In this document: positions 10,091 to 19,596 of the stretch, one piece after another
Position numbering within the stretch: the first letter of the stretch is position 1
Layout of the letters: each line of letters starts with the position of its first letter
Origin: Leptospira sp. GIMC2001
Lineage (GTDB): Bacteria > Spirochaetota > Leptospiria > Leptospirales > Leptospiraceae
DNA length: 64,000 nucleotides
Assembly (NCBI RefSeq): GCF_028462125.1
Contig: NZ_CP115468.1
Location: 2,137,097-2,201,096 of the forward strand
Direction: 5' to 3'
Position numbers and translations under genes: made by a program
The notes under the pieces: model-generated
What the model saw: only the letters and a program-made list of their open reading frames with translations
The model's database searches: none
What the model was told of the DNA's origin: nothing

Positions 10091-10130
10091 GGCTTGCGGA
10101 GAATAAACCCCCGCAGCCTTAAAATTTTTT
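10091..10130 (+). terminator. Probable intrinsic terminator for the radical SAM operon
   Basis: GGCTTGCGG at 10091-10099 pairs with CCGCAGCC at 10111-10118 (eight pairs with one bulged T), followed by an A/T stretch ending in six T at 10125-10130. The orientation suits the plus-strand operon ending at 10045, so the 97-bp convergent gap holds one terminator for each direction. Confidence 0.55.
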
Positions 10131-10142
10131 AGAATCAGTGAA

Positions 10143-12224
10143 TTAAGTTAGATTCTCGGCTACCAATTCAGCGATATCTTTCACTTTGATCATATCCACT
10201 TTCTCTTCTGATTTGACACCATCAGTGATCATGGTAATGCAGAAAGGGCAGGCAGTTGCAATTGTTGTTGCACCAGTGTCGATCAATTGTTTTGTTCGTT
10301 TCACGTTTACACGATCATTGTTTTGCTCTTCCATCCACATCTGAGCTCCACCGGCTCCACAACATAGACCTTTTGTTTTGTTGTCTACAGCTTCAACTAG
10401 CTTGCCACCAGACACTTTTTTGACCAAGTCCCTTGGGTTCTCGTAGTTGTCATTGTATCTACCTAAATAGCAAGAATCATGATATGTGTATTTTCCTGAA
10501 TTGGCATCTTCAGCAACTGTTACATCGATCTTCTTTTCTTTTGCCAATTGATTGATATAATCAGAATGGTGCATCACTTCATAGTTACCACCGAACTGAG
10601 GATATTCATTCTTGATTGTATTGTAACAATGAGGACAAGCAGTTACGATCTTCTTAACATTGTATCCATTCATTGTGTCAATATTTTGTTGAGCTAGAGT
10701 CTGGTAGAGATATTCATTTCCACCTCTTCTTGCGGAATCTCCAGAACAACCTTCTTCTGTTCCCAAGATTCCAAAGTTCACTTCAGCTTTTTGTAGAATT
10801 TTCACAAAAGATTTGGTAATAGATTTATTTCTTTCATCGAAAGCACCAGCACATCCAACCCAATAGAGAAGATCCACATTGGAATCTTCTGCCATGGTTT
10901 TTACACCTAGGCCTTCTGCCCAATCTGCTCTAGTATGCGCTCCAACTCCCCAAGGGTTAGAGTTGTTTTCCATTTTTGTGAAGGCACCTTGTAATTCAGG
11001 ACTCATCTTTGTCTCAACTTGAACTAGATGTCTTCTCATCTCAATAATGGCATTCACTTGGTTGTTGCCAACTGGGCAAGCTTCAACGCAAGCATAACAA
11101 GTTGTACAACCCCAGAGTGCTTCCTCAGACAATCCTTCGTATGTATTGATTACGCCCGTATCTAAGGCAGCCACTGCATCCGCTGCTTCTTCTTTGGTTT
11201 TACCTGCGGAAACATTGTCTACTTCTACCATTTTTTCTAGTAGGGCATGCTTCAACTCAACAATAATGGCTTTAGGATTCAGAACCTTTCCAGTTCTATT
11301 GGCCGGACACTGAACTTGGCATCTTCCACATTCAATACAAGAAAGACCATCCAAAAGGTTAGGCCAAGGAAAATCTTCAACTCGGTTCGATCCCCAAACT
11401 CCAGTCTCATCCTCCAAATTCATCTTAGATAGAGCGCCTTTAGGAGTATCCGTTGCGAAAAAATAGTTCACAGGAGCAAATATTAAATGCGCATGTTTCG
11501 AAGTTGGAACATACAACATGAATGCAAATACAGTTAGGATATGACCCCACCACATTACTTGAAATGCAATATCTGCTCGGTCATAATCAACCCCAATGGA
11601 CTTCCAAAGACTTCCGAGACCCGCCGCAATAAAATCTGCATCTGCTACATTATATACGCTCGCTACAGATTTAGCACCTTCGCCAAGAATAGTGCTGATC
11701 ATCAGAGTGGAAATCATTCCAATTACAATAGCAGAAGCTGGCGAATGAACATCTAGACCATGAGCCTTTTGTATCCATCGTCTCCAGGCAAAAAATCCCA
11801 ATCCAATAAGAACAAGAATGGAAACAAAGTTTAAAATTGCTGTATACGTATGTTCCAGATCTTCCGAGATGAGCGATCCAATGAGAGTAAAAGAATAGGG
11901 ATCATCCATTCCCCAACCAAAAATTCCCGCAACCATCTGGCTTGAAGTATGAATAAGATAGACGATAAATCCATAGAAAATAAAGGCATGCATGATTCCG
12001 CGAAGCGGTTCTTTGAAGTTTTTCTTTTGCAAGAGAACATTTTCGACAAAAGACTTAATTCTGAAGCCAAGATTGAGATTGGTTCTTGCATCCTCATTGA
12101 ACCTCGCTTCTCTTGCACGGAACACAAGTCCAAGACGATAAACGATTGCGCGGACGAACACAAAATTGGCTACCGCGAATAAGATAATGAATAATACATG
12201 GAAAATAATTCTGGAAACTTCCAT
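10143..12224 (-). CDS. Membrane-bound Fe-S oxidoreductase (heterodisulfide-reductase-like, CCG domains)
   Basis: A 693-residue protein. The first 260 residues hold about five to six membrane helices of the NarI/HdrE cytochrome b type. Two ferredoxin motifs follow, CIECGRCQVQCPANRTG (near 290) and CTTCYACVEACPVGN (near 375). Two CCG-type domains complete it: the first has CPHCYNTI and a GCSGD variant, the second SCYLGRYN...GLCCGAGGAQMW...ACPFCITM. This is the DUF224/HdrD-like architecture proposed to pass electrons from ETF or acyl-CoA dehydrogenases to membrane menaquinone. The neighbouring mqnC makes menaquinone, which fits, although the genes are divergent. The gene is monocistronic, with its own terminator. 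The exact electron donor cannot be read from the sequence. Confidence 0.85.
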   Translation of the reverse strand: MEVSRIIFHVLFIILFAVANFVFVRAIVYRLGLVFRAREARFNEDARTNLNLGFRIKSFVENVLLQKKNFKEPLRGIMHAFIFYGFIVYLIHTSSQMVAGIFGWGMDDPYSFTLIGSLISEDLEHTYTAILNFVSILVLIGLGFFAWRRWIQKAHGLDVHSPASAIVIGMISTLMISTILGEGAKSVASVYNVADADFIAAGLGSLWKSIGVDYDRADIAFQVMWWGHILTVFAFMLYVPTSKHAHLIFAPVNYFFATDTPKGALSKMNLEDETGVWGSNRVEDFPWPNLLDGLSCIECGRCQVQCPANRTGKVLNPKAIIVELKHALLEKMVEVDNVSAGKTKEEAADAVAALDTGVINTYEGLSEEALWGCTTCYACVEACPVGNNQVNAIIEMRRHLVQVETKMSPELQGAFTKMENNSNPWGVGAHTRADWAEGLGVKTMAEDSNVDLLYWVGCAGAFDERNKSITKSFVKILQKAEVNFGILGTEEGCSGDSARRGGNEYLYQTLAQQNIDTMNGYNVKKIVTACPHCYNTIKNEYPQFGGNYEVMHHSDYINQLAKEKKIDVTVAEDANSGKYTYHDSCYLGRYNDNYENPRDLVKKVSGGKLVEAVDNKTKGLCCGAGGAQMWMEEQNNDRVNVKRTKQLIDTGATTIATACPFCITMITDGVKSEEKVDMIKVKDIAELVAENLT

Positions 12225-12337
12225 TGGTATGGGTACCCTTCTTTCTAATTTTACTGAGACCAGCGTAATTCAATGTACGATCGTGTCGATAAAATTATTT
12301 CCAGTCTAACTTAATACATGAACTTAGAGGATTTCAA

Positions 12338-13441
12338 ATGCATATAAATAGTTTCCATTATGAGAAAGATTCTCAATCAGATCGTATCTTAATGGAGGCA
12401 TCTGAAGGAAAAAGAATTTCCCCAGAAGAAGCACTTCTTCTCTATAAAGATGCAGATTATCTGAAAGTTATGTCTGTTGCTCGGGGATTAAGAGAAAAAA
12501 TCCTAAGTCATGAATATGCAAGTTATACTATGTTTCGAGTAGTAAACTATACTAACTACTGTAATGTGGAATGTAGTTTTTGTTCTTTTATGGACGAAAT
12601 CGGAAGTGGAAAAGGATACAATCTTAGTAAAGATGAGATCATCGAGAAAATGGATTATGCTGTGGATATGGGAGCAGATCAGATTTTTCTTCAAGGAGGA
12701 GTCAATCCAGATCTTCCTTATGAATATTACACAGGCGTTATCAAAGCTGTTCGAGCCAAATATCCGAATATGCATATACGAGCATTTTCACCCGTTGAAA
12801 TTATAAACTTAGAAAAAATCACCGGCAAATCTCTAAAAGAAGTTTTAATTGAACTCAAAGAAATCGGTTTGGATTCTGTTCCCGGAGCCGGGGCTGAAAT
12901 ACTGACAGAGAGAATGCGCAATATTATCTCTCCTAAGAAAGCGAGTGCTGATGAATGGATTAGAGCGATGGAAACTTGTCATGAGAACGGACTTCCAGGA
13001 AGTGCAAATATTGTCATTGGATCGGAAGAAACTCCTGAAGAAATCATAGAACATCTCAGTCTGATTCGAAATCTTCAAGATCGCACAGGCGGATTTCTAT
13101 CTTTTATTCCTTGGACTTTTCAACCACAGACTAAACGTTTCAAAATTCGGCATGTGCCAACTCATGAATATCTGAAAGTTTTAGGAATATCTAGAATCTT
13201 CTTGGATAATATATCGCATATTGAGACATCGGTCATGGTGCTTGGAAAAGGAGTCGGAGAGCTTGCTCTATTTGCTGGTGCGGATGATATATCAAGTGTT
13301 GTGATTGAAGAAAACGTACTAAGATCATTTGGTCTAAAAACAGAAAAGGAAGCAGTAAAATTTCTAAAGTCTGCCGGATTTGAACCTAAACGAAGAGATC
13401 TATTCTACAACTATGATCGTTACAAAGACTATGCTTTATAA
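12338..13441 (+). CDS. mqnC: Cyclic dehypoxanthinyl futalosine synthase
   Basis: A 367-residue radical SAM enzyme of the futalosine route to menaquinone, closing the ring of dehypoxanthine futalosine. The cluster motif [15 protein letters not shown] (CX3CX2C, about residues 71-82) is characteristic of the MqnC/MqnE/CofH group. [24 protein letters not shown] and FIPWTFQP match MqnC specifically. The start has GAGG eight bases upstream. It is divergent from the Fe-S oxidoreductase with a 113-bp shared promoter region, and its end overlaps the convergent diguanylate cyclase by 6 bp. mqnA of the same pathway lies about 34 kb downstream. Confidence 0.92.
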   Translation: MHINSFHYEKDSQSDRILMEASEGKRISPEEALLLYKDADYLKVMSVARGLREKILSHEYASYTMFRVVNYTNYCNVECSFCSFMDEIGSGKGYNLSKDEIIEKMDYAVDMGADQIFLQGGVNPDLPYEYYTGVIKAVRAKYPNMHIRAFSPVEIINLEKITGKSLKEVLIELKEIGLDSVPGAGAEILTERMRNIISPKKASADEWIRAMETCHENGLPGSANIVIGSEETPEEIIEHLSLIRNLQDRTGGFLSFIPWTFQPQTKRFKIRHVPTHEYLKVLGISRIFLDNISHIETSVMVLGKGVGELALFAGADDISSVVIEENVLRSFGLKTEKEAVKFLKSAGFEPKRRDLFYNYDRYKDYAL

Positions 13442-14641
13442 AAAGTCCTTATCCAAGAAAACAACTTTGTTTCGAACTTCCATTTTGGCTTTGTACAGAG
13501 CTTCATCTATGCTATGATATAACACATCAAAATTCTTAACTTTATTGGGATCCACAAGAATCGCTCCAATACTTGCGGTGAATTTATGCGTAGATTCATT
13601 GTTGTAAACTTTCATAGGATAATTTTCAATTTCGGTTCGAATTTTCTCGGATAGAACAGCTAACTCTGATCTGGTGATTTTGCCCGTAATCAAACAAAAT
13701 TCATCACCACCAATTCGTGCAGCTATATCCGTTTTATTTATATTCTTCAGAAATATCTCAGAAAATTGTAGGATGACTCTGTCGCCTTGAATATGTCCAT
13801 ATTTATCATTGATTTTTTTTAGGTAGTCCAAATCCAAAATAATCAAACCAAAATTGTAAGCATCACGTTTTGCTTCTTCGACGCGGATTGGAAAAGATTC
13901 CAATAAAAATCTTCTATTGTAGAGTGATGTTAGCGAGTCCTGGTGTGAAAGAATGCGGATTTTATCATTGGTAATCTTGAGATTTTTTAAAGTTCTCTTC
14001 AATCTTTCATTAGATCGAAAGTCTTCAAATCTCCAATAATTGATCATCGTATTGGCTACAAATCCGATAAAAGTGAGAAATAATGAATTTAGAACATTTT
14101 GATTCACGACCTGGGAACTGATTCCAAATTCGGTACTAATATTCGTAATCAATGGTATGAGAATAAAAATATATGCAAGTGATACGAGTCCGATTCGCAT
14201 CGGTTCCATCCAGAGGATAATACTGCACGCAAGCAAAATCACACTCGATCCGATTAGATAGTAAAAATGATTGCCTGGATCAAATTGGATCAATGGAACA
14301 TGCAAAAACAATAGAATCAATAATAAACCCGAGAGATAATTTCCGAAATTTCGGTTGATAATGACCAATCTTTTTCGAAGAATTAGATAAGTGACCAGAG
14401 GAAGAATTATAAAGCAAAAACGAATGGCAACTACTTTATGCCTAATCATATCATCTAAGATATGACGATCTATCAAAAATATATTTACTAAACTGGAAAT
14501 ACTGAGTAAACTTGTAACGATTAATATTGAATCACGAATGTCTACGCTATTTGATCTTATAAAACCAGTTCGAAAGTATTGAAAAAATAGATACCGAAAT
14601 CGATTCCAATACCTTTTGATTAAATACTGATTTTTACTCAA
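13436..14641 (-). CDS. Membrane diguanylate cyclase (GGDEF)
   Basis: A 401-residue protein with about six hydrophobic helices between residues 40 and 220 and a short linker ([14 protein letters not shown]), then a GGDEF domain. [10 protein letters not shown] and [10 protein letters not shown] (near residue 311) mark an intact active site that makes cyclic di-GMP from two GTP. The product-inhibition site RxxD upstream of GGDEF reads NKTD, so the arginine is absent and feedback control is probably lost. The start is a TTG with AAGG about 11 bases upstream. The membrane part matches no sensor domain I can name. It may be co-transcribed from the GerMN gene 65 bp upstream. Confidence 0.88.
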   Translation of the reverse strand: MSKNQYLIKRYWNRFRYLFFQYFRTGFIRSNSVDIRDSILIVTSLLSISSLVNIFLIDRHILDDMIRHKVVAIRFCFIILPLVTYLILRKRLVIINRNFGNYLSGLLLILLFLHVPLIQFDPGNHFYYLIGSSVILLACSIILWMEPMRIGLVSLAYIFILIPLITNISTEFGISSQVVNQNVLNSLFLTFIGFVANTMINYWRFEDFRSNERLKRTLKNLKITNDKIRILSHQDSLTSLYNRRFLLESFPIRVEEAKRDAYNFGLIILDLDYLKKINDKYGHIQGDRVILQFSEIFLKNINKTDIAARIGGDEFCLITGKITRSELAVLSEKIRTEIENYPMKVYNNESTHKFTASIGAILVDPNKVKNFDVLYHSIDEALYKAKMEVRNKVVFLDKDFL

Positions 14642-14706
14642 TTTTTTCTAGCCTTCTAAAACCTTTAATACCAGGATTTAGACATTTAAGCAAGGTGGCA
14701 AGCCTT

Positions 14707-15528
14707 TCACAATGTAGTAACTCGTCTGTCTCTTTTACTCAAAACAATTGGAACTGGAATTCCATCTCCACCCAAACTTGTTACTTTTTTCTGATCAAGC
14801 GTAAACTGTATTCCGCGAATTGAGGATATTCCAATCAAAGAAAAAGCGATCTGATCCATTCGATCTTTTAAAATTTCAGGACCTGCACCATATTCAAAAC
14901 TTCCACCAAGATCAATTTTTAAAATTCCATTTTCCAATTTATACGATTTCGCATAACTAAAATTTGTGGGCAAAGCATTCAGAACGCCTTTTTCTTTTTC
15001 TTCAGCTGATGGACCTTTTTTTAACTCCGACAAAGTAAACTCAATTGGATCAGCTCCTTTGGGAAGTTTGCGTGGAACTTTCACCAATCTCGATTCAGCT
15101 TTATTATCGGATCCAAAGAATTTGATAAAATATATATTCACATGAGAACTTGCAACCGCAGATGAGTCGTCTATTACTGGAATTTCGTCTTCTTCTACAA
15201 GCGCATTCAATTCCTTTACCGCTACATCTTCATCATCCCAGATTGGCTTATAATCGGTCTCTTCAATAGGGATTGGTTTTGGAATTTCTTGATTAGGAAT
15301 TTCATCCAATGTATTCTTGGATTTTCCTAAATTCCTAAATTCCGAGAATCCTTTTGTCCAATCCTTACCCAAAGAAAAATTATCTTGTGCCTGATTCACA
15401 ACTTGAGAAGGGTCCAGATGCTGGATTTTTGGTGTCATAGACTTCTCAAGTAATACGAGCACGAAAAGAATACCTGATAACAGGTAGACTAATGATTTAG
15501 ATTTATCTGGCTGGTTAGGAGGACCCAC
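14707..15528 (-). CDS. GerMN-domain membrane-anchored protein
   Basis: A 273-residue protein. A short positively charged N-terminus (NQPDKSKS) precedes a membrane helix (about residues 13-28), then an acidic Pro/Glu-rich linker to about residue 125. The C-terminal domain (VNIYFIKFFGSDNKAESRLV; LSELKKGPSAEEKEKGVLNA; ILKIDLGGSF; GIQFTLDQKKV) matches GerMN. That domain occurs in GerM and in cell-surface proteins tied to peptidoglycan remodelling; this organism is not expected to form spores, so the role is unknown. The start codon is GTG with no clear ribosome site, so the N-terminus is uncertain. It lies 21 bp downstream of the HAD phosphatase gene on the same strand. Confidence 0.75.
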   Translation of the reverse strand: MGPPNQPDKSKSLVYLLSGILFVLVLLEKSMTPKIQHLDPSQVVNQAQDNFSLGKDWTKGFSEFRNLGKSKNTLDEIPNQEIPKPIPIEETDYKPIWDDEDVAVKELNALVEEDEIPVIDDSSAVASSHVNIYFIKFFGSDNKAESRLVKVPRKLPKGADPIEFTLSELKKGPSAEEKEKGVLNALPTNFSYAKSYKLENGILKIDLGGSFEYGAGPEILKDRMDQIAFSLIGISSIRGIQFTLDQKKVTSLGGDGIPVPIVLSKRDRRVTTL

Positions 15529-15549
15529 ACTAAATGTATCGGATCGTTT

Positions 15550-16218
15550 CTATTTTTGAGAAAGTACGATTTTTTTTAAATCACTAGGAGTTTTTAAAGC
15601 AAAATCGTAACTTGGAATCTCGTTGGGTTCCGCATGCCCGTATTCACAGAAAGCAAATGGGGTTAAGGCAACCTGAGCTGCTTCCCAATCTGAATGCCTG
15701 TCTCCGACCATTAGTATTTGTTTTGATTCCAAATTATAGACATCCAAATAATGCAACAGTATATCGCCTTTCACTTTACGTTGTTCATTGTCGAGCACGA
15801 CGATTGGCAAGAAGTATTGCAAAACATCCAATTTTCTCAAAATGGCTTCAACATAGGCATAGCGTCCATTCGAACATGCAGCTATTCGAAATCCTTGATT
15901 GTGTAGCTCAGAAATCGTCTCAGCGATTCCATCATAAAATTTACCACGTCCAGAAAGTATTTTTTCAACAAGCAATGACAAAACACGATCAGAAATTTGG
16001 TCTCTTCCTTGCTCATGTAGATCTGGAAGCAGGTTTCTAAAAATCGTTTTAACGGGTTTTCCAATCTCAGCCATTATCCGTTCATGAGATGGCAATTGGA
16101 TATTTTCTCCAGACTTTTGCGAGTATTCCGAAACAGAATCTAAGTAAGTTTCGAGAATAATGTCTTCCGATGAGAAAACAGTGCCATCAATATCTAGTGC
16201 AAGAATTTCAAATCTCAT
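15550..16218 (-). CDS. HAD-superfamily hydrolase, phosphoglycolate-phosphatase-like
   Basis: A 222-residue HAD hydrolase. The motifs appear in order: LALDIDGTVFSSED (motif I, the two aspartates near residues 9 and 11), CSNGRY (motif II region, near 116), a lysine in the QRKVKGD segment (motif III), and MVGDRHSDWEAA (motif IV, near 172). The helical cap between motifs I and II is the class used by Gph and pyrophosphatase-like members. The substrate is unspecified. The gene is divergent from the aminomutase cassette, sharing a 54-bp intergenic region that contains a palindrome. It probably leads an operon with the GerMN gene. Confidence 0.85.
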   Translation of the reverse strand: MRFEILALDIDGTVFSSEDIILETYLDSVSEYSQKSGENIQLPSHERIMAEIGKPVKTIFRNLLPDLHEQGRDQISDRVLSLLVEKILSGRGKFYDGIAETISELHNQGFRIAACSNGRYAYVEAILRKLDVLQYFLPIVVLDNEQRKVKGDILLHYLDVYNLESKQILMVGDRHSDWEAAQVALTPFAFCEYGHAEPNEIPSYDFALKTPSDLKKIVLSQK

Positions 16219-16246
16219 TGATATACAGGATTTTGCATTTGTCGAA

Positions 16247-16260
16247 TTTCAGCACTGAAA
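16247..16260. promoter_or_regulatory. 14-bp palindrome in the divergent promoter of the aminomutase cassette
   Basis: TTTCAG-CA-CTGAAA has perfect six-base arms. It lies 12 bases upstream of the start of the radical SAM gene and 29 bases from the divergent HAD gene, within a 54-bp region that must hold both promoters. That position suits an operator. No regulator gene is adjacent. Confidence 0.35.
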
Positions 16261-16272
16261 AAACCTTATTCT

Positions 16273-17517
16273 ATGCTGGATAATAAGGAAGAAAAATCAA
16301 GGATTCAAACGAATCGAGATAAACTCGCTTCCATTTCTGAAAATTCAAATTATCAATTCCAGCTAAAGAATCGAATAGGATCGAGCGATCTAAAAAATTA
16401 TTTTCTGCTTACTGAATCGGAAGAAAAAGGAATCAAAGAAACTATTCGGCTCAATGTGAGTTCAACTCCTTATTATATCCTACTATCTGATCCATTTGAT
16501 CCGAATTGTCCGATCAGAAGAATGATCGTTCCAACAGAAACAGAAATTTTTATATCTCAAGAAGAATCAGCTGATCCTCTGAATGAGGAAGATTTATCTC
16601 CAGTTCCTGGTCTCACTTGTATGTATCCTGATCGAGCATTGCTTTTTGCAAATCATGAATGCAGTGTGTATTGCAGACATTGTATGCGCGGAAGAAAAGT
16701 GTCAGATAATAAAGAGCGCATGGATCACGAAGCATTATCGAAATGCTTTGATTATTTGAGAAGCCATCCAGAAATTACCGATGTAGTTGTGTCAGGTGGA
16801 GATCCTTTAAATCTCTCTGATTCAAAAATAGATTGGATATTAGGTGAACTGGAATCTATTGAATCAGTTCAGATCTGTAGATTAGGAACAAGAAATCCTG
16901 TAACAAATCCAATGAGAATCACCAAAGAACTATGTGAAATTATTGAAAAACGAAATTCCGATCAATTGTCAATTTTTTGTAATACTCAATTCAACCATCC
17001 GAAAGAATGCACAAAGGATGCAGAAGACGCAATTCTAAGAATATTGAAAGCTGGCGTGAGCGTTGGTAATCAAACCGTAATTTTGAAAGGTATCAATGAT
17101 TCCGGGGAAGTTATGCTGGAATTGCATAAAAAACTTTTAAAAATGAGAGTGAGAGCCTATTATATGTATGATCCAGAAATTCTGCCTGGTTCAAGGGGTT
17201 TTCGCACACCATTACATAAAGGAATTGAGATCATTGAATATATGCGTGGCAAAATCAGTGGAATGGGAATTCCTCATTTTGTAAATGATCTACCTGGCGG
17301 TGGAGGCAAAATCACACTCTCACCCAATTGGTATCTCGGTTACCATAAAGAATCCAAACGCCATCTTTTTCGTTCCGCAGCTCACGGAACATACCATTTA
17401 TCTCCTGAACCTTTGGATTCTGAATATGAAAATTCATACCAAGAAGTTGATATCAGATTATGGAATGAAGTCTCGCCAACTGCAAGACATGTAAATAGTA
17501 AAAGCAAAAATAAATGA
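16273..17517 (+). CDS. Lysine 2,3-aminomutase-family radical SAM/PLP enzyme
   Basis: A 414-residue KamA-family enzyme. The cluster motif [12 protein letters not shown] has cysteines near residues 130, 134 and 137. [13 protein letters not shown] is the SAM motif, and PGGGGK places the pyridoxal-phosphate lysine at residue 346. In clostridial lysine 2,3-aminomutase the side-chain amine is held by Asp293 and Asp330, with PLP on Lys337. Here Glu302, Asp339 and Lys346 keep exactly those 37- and 7-residue spacings, so the pocket stays doubly acidic and a basic amino acid substrate (lysine, perhaps ornithine) is likely. Glutamate aminomutases instead carry Lys/Asn. Its stop overlaps the ATP-grasp gene (ATGA). 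EpmB, which makes beta-lysine for EF-P, is an alternative, but no epmA or efp is nearby. Confidence 0.85.
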   Translation: MLDNKEEKSRIQTNRDKLASISENSNYQFQLKNRIGSSDLKNYFLLTESEEKGIKETIRLNVSSTPYYILLSDPFDPNCPIRRMIVPTETEIFISQEESADPLNEEDLSPVPGLTCMYPDRALLFANHECSVYCRHCMRGRKVSDNKERMDHEALSKCFDYLRSHPEITDVVVSGGDPLNLSDSKIDWILGELESIESVQICRLGTRNPVTNPMRITKELCEIIEKRNSDQLSIFCNTQFNHPKECTKDAEDAILRILKAGVSVGNQTVILKGINDSGEVMLELHKKLLKMRVRAYYMYDPEILPGSRGFRTPLHKGIEIIEYMRGKISGMGIPHFVNDLPGGGGKITLSPNWYLGYHKESKRHLFRSAAHGTYHLSPEPLDSEYENSYQEVDIRLWNEVSPTARHVNSKSKNK

Positions 17518-18608
17518 ATCCAAACAAATCAAACGATTCCCAAATTCAATGCCTGCTAGCCTGTGATATCTATCCTAAGGATAACAAGGAATCTAAGAAT
17601 ATTGGAACTCAGGAGTGGGAAAGTATTGAGAGCATTGAATATCTTTCTTCTACGATAGAAAAACTGGGATATCAATCTTATATCATTGATTCACCAAAAA
17701 ATCTGATTCATAGACTGAATCATATAAATTTGAATCAAAGAAATAAAACAATTATATGGAACCTAGTTGAAGGTTACCAAAGTAGAAACCGCGAGAGCTA
17801 CATTCCATCTATAGCAGAATACCTAGGTATCTGTCATACGGGAAGTGATTCCTATGCGCAGGCAATTTGCCTAGATAAATCATTGACAAAACAAAAAGCT
17901 CAAGCGATTGGAATTCCAATCGCTGAAGAATTAGGAATTCTTACACTTTCTTCCCAAGGATCGGAAATAGATAGGATCATTGAATCAGGAAAACTTTGGA
18001 ACGGAAAGGGCAACGATCAAAATTTTAAAACATGGTTTGCTAAACCCAACGGCGAAGGTTCAGGTTTGGGTGTTGGCCAAGAGAGCATTATCAAGCAAGT
18101 TTCAGATTTGAAATTCTACATCAAAAAGTATTCTGAATCATTCCGAGAAATTTTGATCGAAGAATATCTCGAAGGCAATGAGTATAGCGTTGCTATGCTT
18201 GAGACAAGCTTTGGTAAATGGGAAATTTGTTCTGCTTTGATCCAATATCCCGATGTAGTTTATGGTGAAGAAGTGAAAAGAAAGGATTGCATGCCAGAAA
18301 CTTTTCTGTTGGAGTTTGATAAATCAAAGAAAAAAGCCATCGAGCAAATGAGTCTAGAATTTGTTATGGCAATGGGCATAGAAGGATACGCAAGGCTTGA
18401 TTTTCGTGATGACCATGCGGGCAATGTAAAATTTCTTGAAGCAAACATCACTCCAGGACTTTCTAAATTTTATAGCCTTTTGCCTAAAATGTTTGAATCA
18501 TCTCTTTTAAATTATGAATCAATCATACAAAATATAATCACCACTGCGCTAGAGAACTTTTCAAGAAAGCCAAGGTACAATTATGGAAAACACCATCACA
18601 ATAACTAA
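17514..18608 (+). CDS. D-Ala-D-Ala-ligase-like ATP-grasp enzyme
   Basis: A 364-residue ATP-grasp ligase. The N-terminal third ends with a Ddl-like block: [20 protein letters not shown], then [20 protein letters not shown] (near residues 110-125). The ATP-binding half has [11 protein letters not shown] and [15 protein letters not shown], and the metal-binding ARLDFRDD...[10 protein letters not shown] is in place. The family joins an acyl-phosphate-activated amino acid to an amine. A housekeeping Ddl cannot be excluded, but the position argues for a dedicated ligase: it overlaps the aminomutase gene by four bases and the di-iron gene by 26. The natural inference is that it couples a beta-amino acid to a second amino acid or amine. 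Confidence 0.8.
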   Translation: MNPNKSNDSQIQCLLACDIYPKDNKESKNIGTQEWESIESIEYLSSTIEKLGYQSYIIDSPKNLIHRLNHINLNQRNKTIIWNLVEGYQSRNRESYIPSIAEYLGICHTGSDSYAQAICLDKSLTKQKAQAIGIPIAEELGILTLSSQGSEIDRIIESGKLWNGKGNDQNFKTWFAKPNGEGSGLGVGQESIIKQVSDLKFYIKKYSESFREILIEEYLEGNEYSVAMLETSFGKWEICSALIQYPDVVYGEEVKRKDCMPETFLLEFDKSKKKAIEQMSLEFVMAMGIEGYARLDFRDDHAGNVKFLEANITPGLSKFYSLLPKMFESSLLNYESIIQNIITTALENFSRKPRYNYGKHHHNN

Positions 18609-19272
18609 CAAATTGATCGATCAAGTAAAAGGGCATTCCATATTAAAAAATGAATGGTTGAGATCTAGGCAAGATTCAATTTCTTTGTTCGATATGAAAT
18701 TATGGCTGAGCCAAGAATATTTGGTTTCCATTGCCTTCGTAAACTGGTTTCTTATTGCTGCGACGAAAACGAACGATCAGTCCGCAAAAATAATCTTGGT
18801 TCAAAATATCTGGGAAGAGTTAGGGGAAGGCGATCTAAATAATACTCACGTTAGAATCCTAGATGATTTTCTCAATGAATTGGGATTGACTTTTGATCTG
18901 AGAACCCAACTAGAAGAAACCAAAGCCTACTTATATAGAATGGAAGAAATTGTAAATTATTCATTTTTTCATGCTTTGGGCGCTTTGGGTCCAGCCAATG
19001 AGTATTTGCTAAAGCTCGAATATTTTGAGATGAGTCGGATCTATGATATTCTCAAACGAAATATTTATGAATCAAAGAATGTGATTTTACCAGAACCAAA
19101 ATTTTTTCAAGTAAACCTAGATGCAGATGAAGGGCATTCAAAAAGACTATTTGATTTGATAGAAAAAATGGCTGTCGATCACGAAAAAAGAAAATTCGTG
19201 GAAGAGGGCAATCAATGGGCATTGGATGCTCGAGAAATTTTTTACAAGGGATTACTCACGATTTCGAATTGA
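18583..19272 (+). CDS. Heme-oxygenase-like di-iron oxidase/oxygenase (TenA/PqqC fold)
   Basis: A 229-residue all-helical protein of the iron-containing redox (HDO) group. Candidate metal ligands in order are Glu79 and His89 (IWEELGEGDLNNTH), Glu140 (GALGPANEY), and Asp182 with His185 (LDADEGH). The Glu-x9-His spacing and the D..H pair resemble the family that includes BesC, UndA and CADD, which oxidatively fragment or modify amino and fatty acids. It starts inside the ATP-grasp gene (26-bp overlap) with AAGG eight bases upstream, so it is the third coupled member of the cassette. Its 3' end overlaps the convergent DCC-family gene by 21 bp. A thiaminase-like TenA is less likely, given the ligands and context. 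Confidence 0.8.
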   Translation: MENTITITNKLIDQVKGHSILKNEWLRSRQDSISLFDMKLWLSQEYLVSIAFVNWFLIAATKTNDQSAKIILVQNIWEELGEGDLNNTHVRILDDFLNELGLTFDLRTQLEETKAYLYRMEEIVNYSFFHALGALGPANEYLLKLEYFEMSRIYDILKRNIYESKNVILPEPKFFQVNLDADEGHSKRLFDLIEKMAVDHEKRKFVEEGNQWALDAREIFYKGLLTISN

Positions 19273-19596
19273 TTTCAATAAATACATAACACCCATACCA
19301 ATGAATGGGACAAGTGGAAGATAAAGAATCCAAAAAAAATATTTATATATCTTCAAAGACTGAGAAAGTTTTCGAACTGCAAAAAAACCGGGATATCGTT
19401 TTGAATTTTTGATAAACTGTACATTGCCCTCGCATAAATCTTTATTTAGATTTGGATGAATCTTTGCGAGTTCCAAATCATCCAGATTACGAAAAGATCG
19501 AAATTCAACTTGCTTATCCTCACAGCGTATTTCTAGACTTGACGCAAGTCCTGTACAAAACTCACAATTTCCATCATAGAGAAAAAGATGTTTCAT
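19252..19596 (-). CDS. DCC-family (DUF393) thiol-disulfide oxidoreductase-like protein
   Basis: A 114-residue protein starting FLYDGNCEFCTGLAS, the DxxCxxC signature of the DUF393/DCC family, a small thioredoxin-like fold. The C-terminal quarter holds a hydrophobic segment (YFFWILYLPLVPFIGMGVMY) suggesting membrane attachment. The biochemical role is not established for the family; a redox function is presumed from the CxxC pair. Its start overlaps the stop of the N-acetylglutamate synthase gene (ATGA), so it is the downstream partner in that two-gene unit. Confidence 0.8.
   Translation of the reverse strand: MKHLFLYDGNCEFCTGLASSLEIRCEDKQVEFRSFRNLDDLELAKIHPNLNKDLCEGNVQFIKNSKRYPGFFAVRKLSQSLKIYKYFFWILYLPLVPFIGMGVMYLLKSIRNRE

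Noticed and set aside
15612..16040. 142-codon plus-strand frame opposite the HAD phosphatase
   Set aside because: The opposite strand carries all four HAD motifs in one frame; this is a shadow.
16273..17517. Assignment of the aminomutase as EpmB for EF-P modification
   Set aside because: No epmA or efp is near, the partner genes are an ATP-grasp ligase and an HDO enzyme, and the chain is longer than usual for EpmB. It stays open as an alternative.
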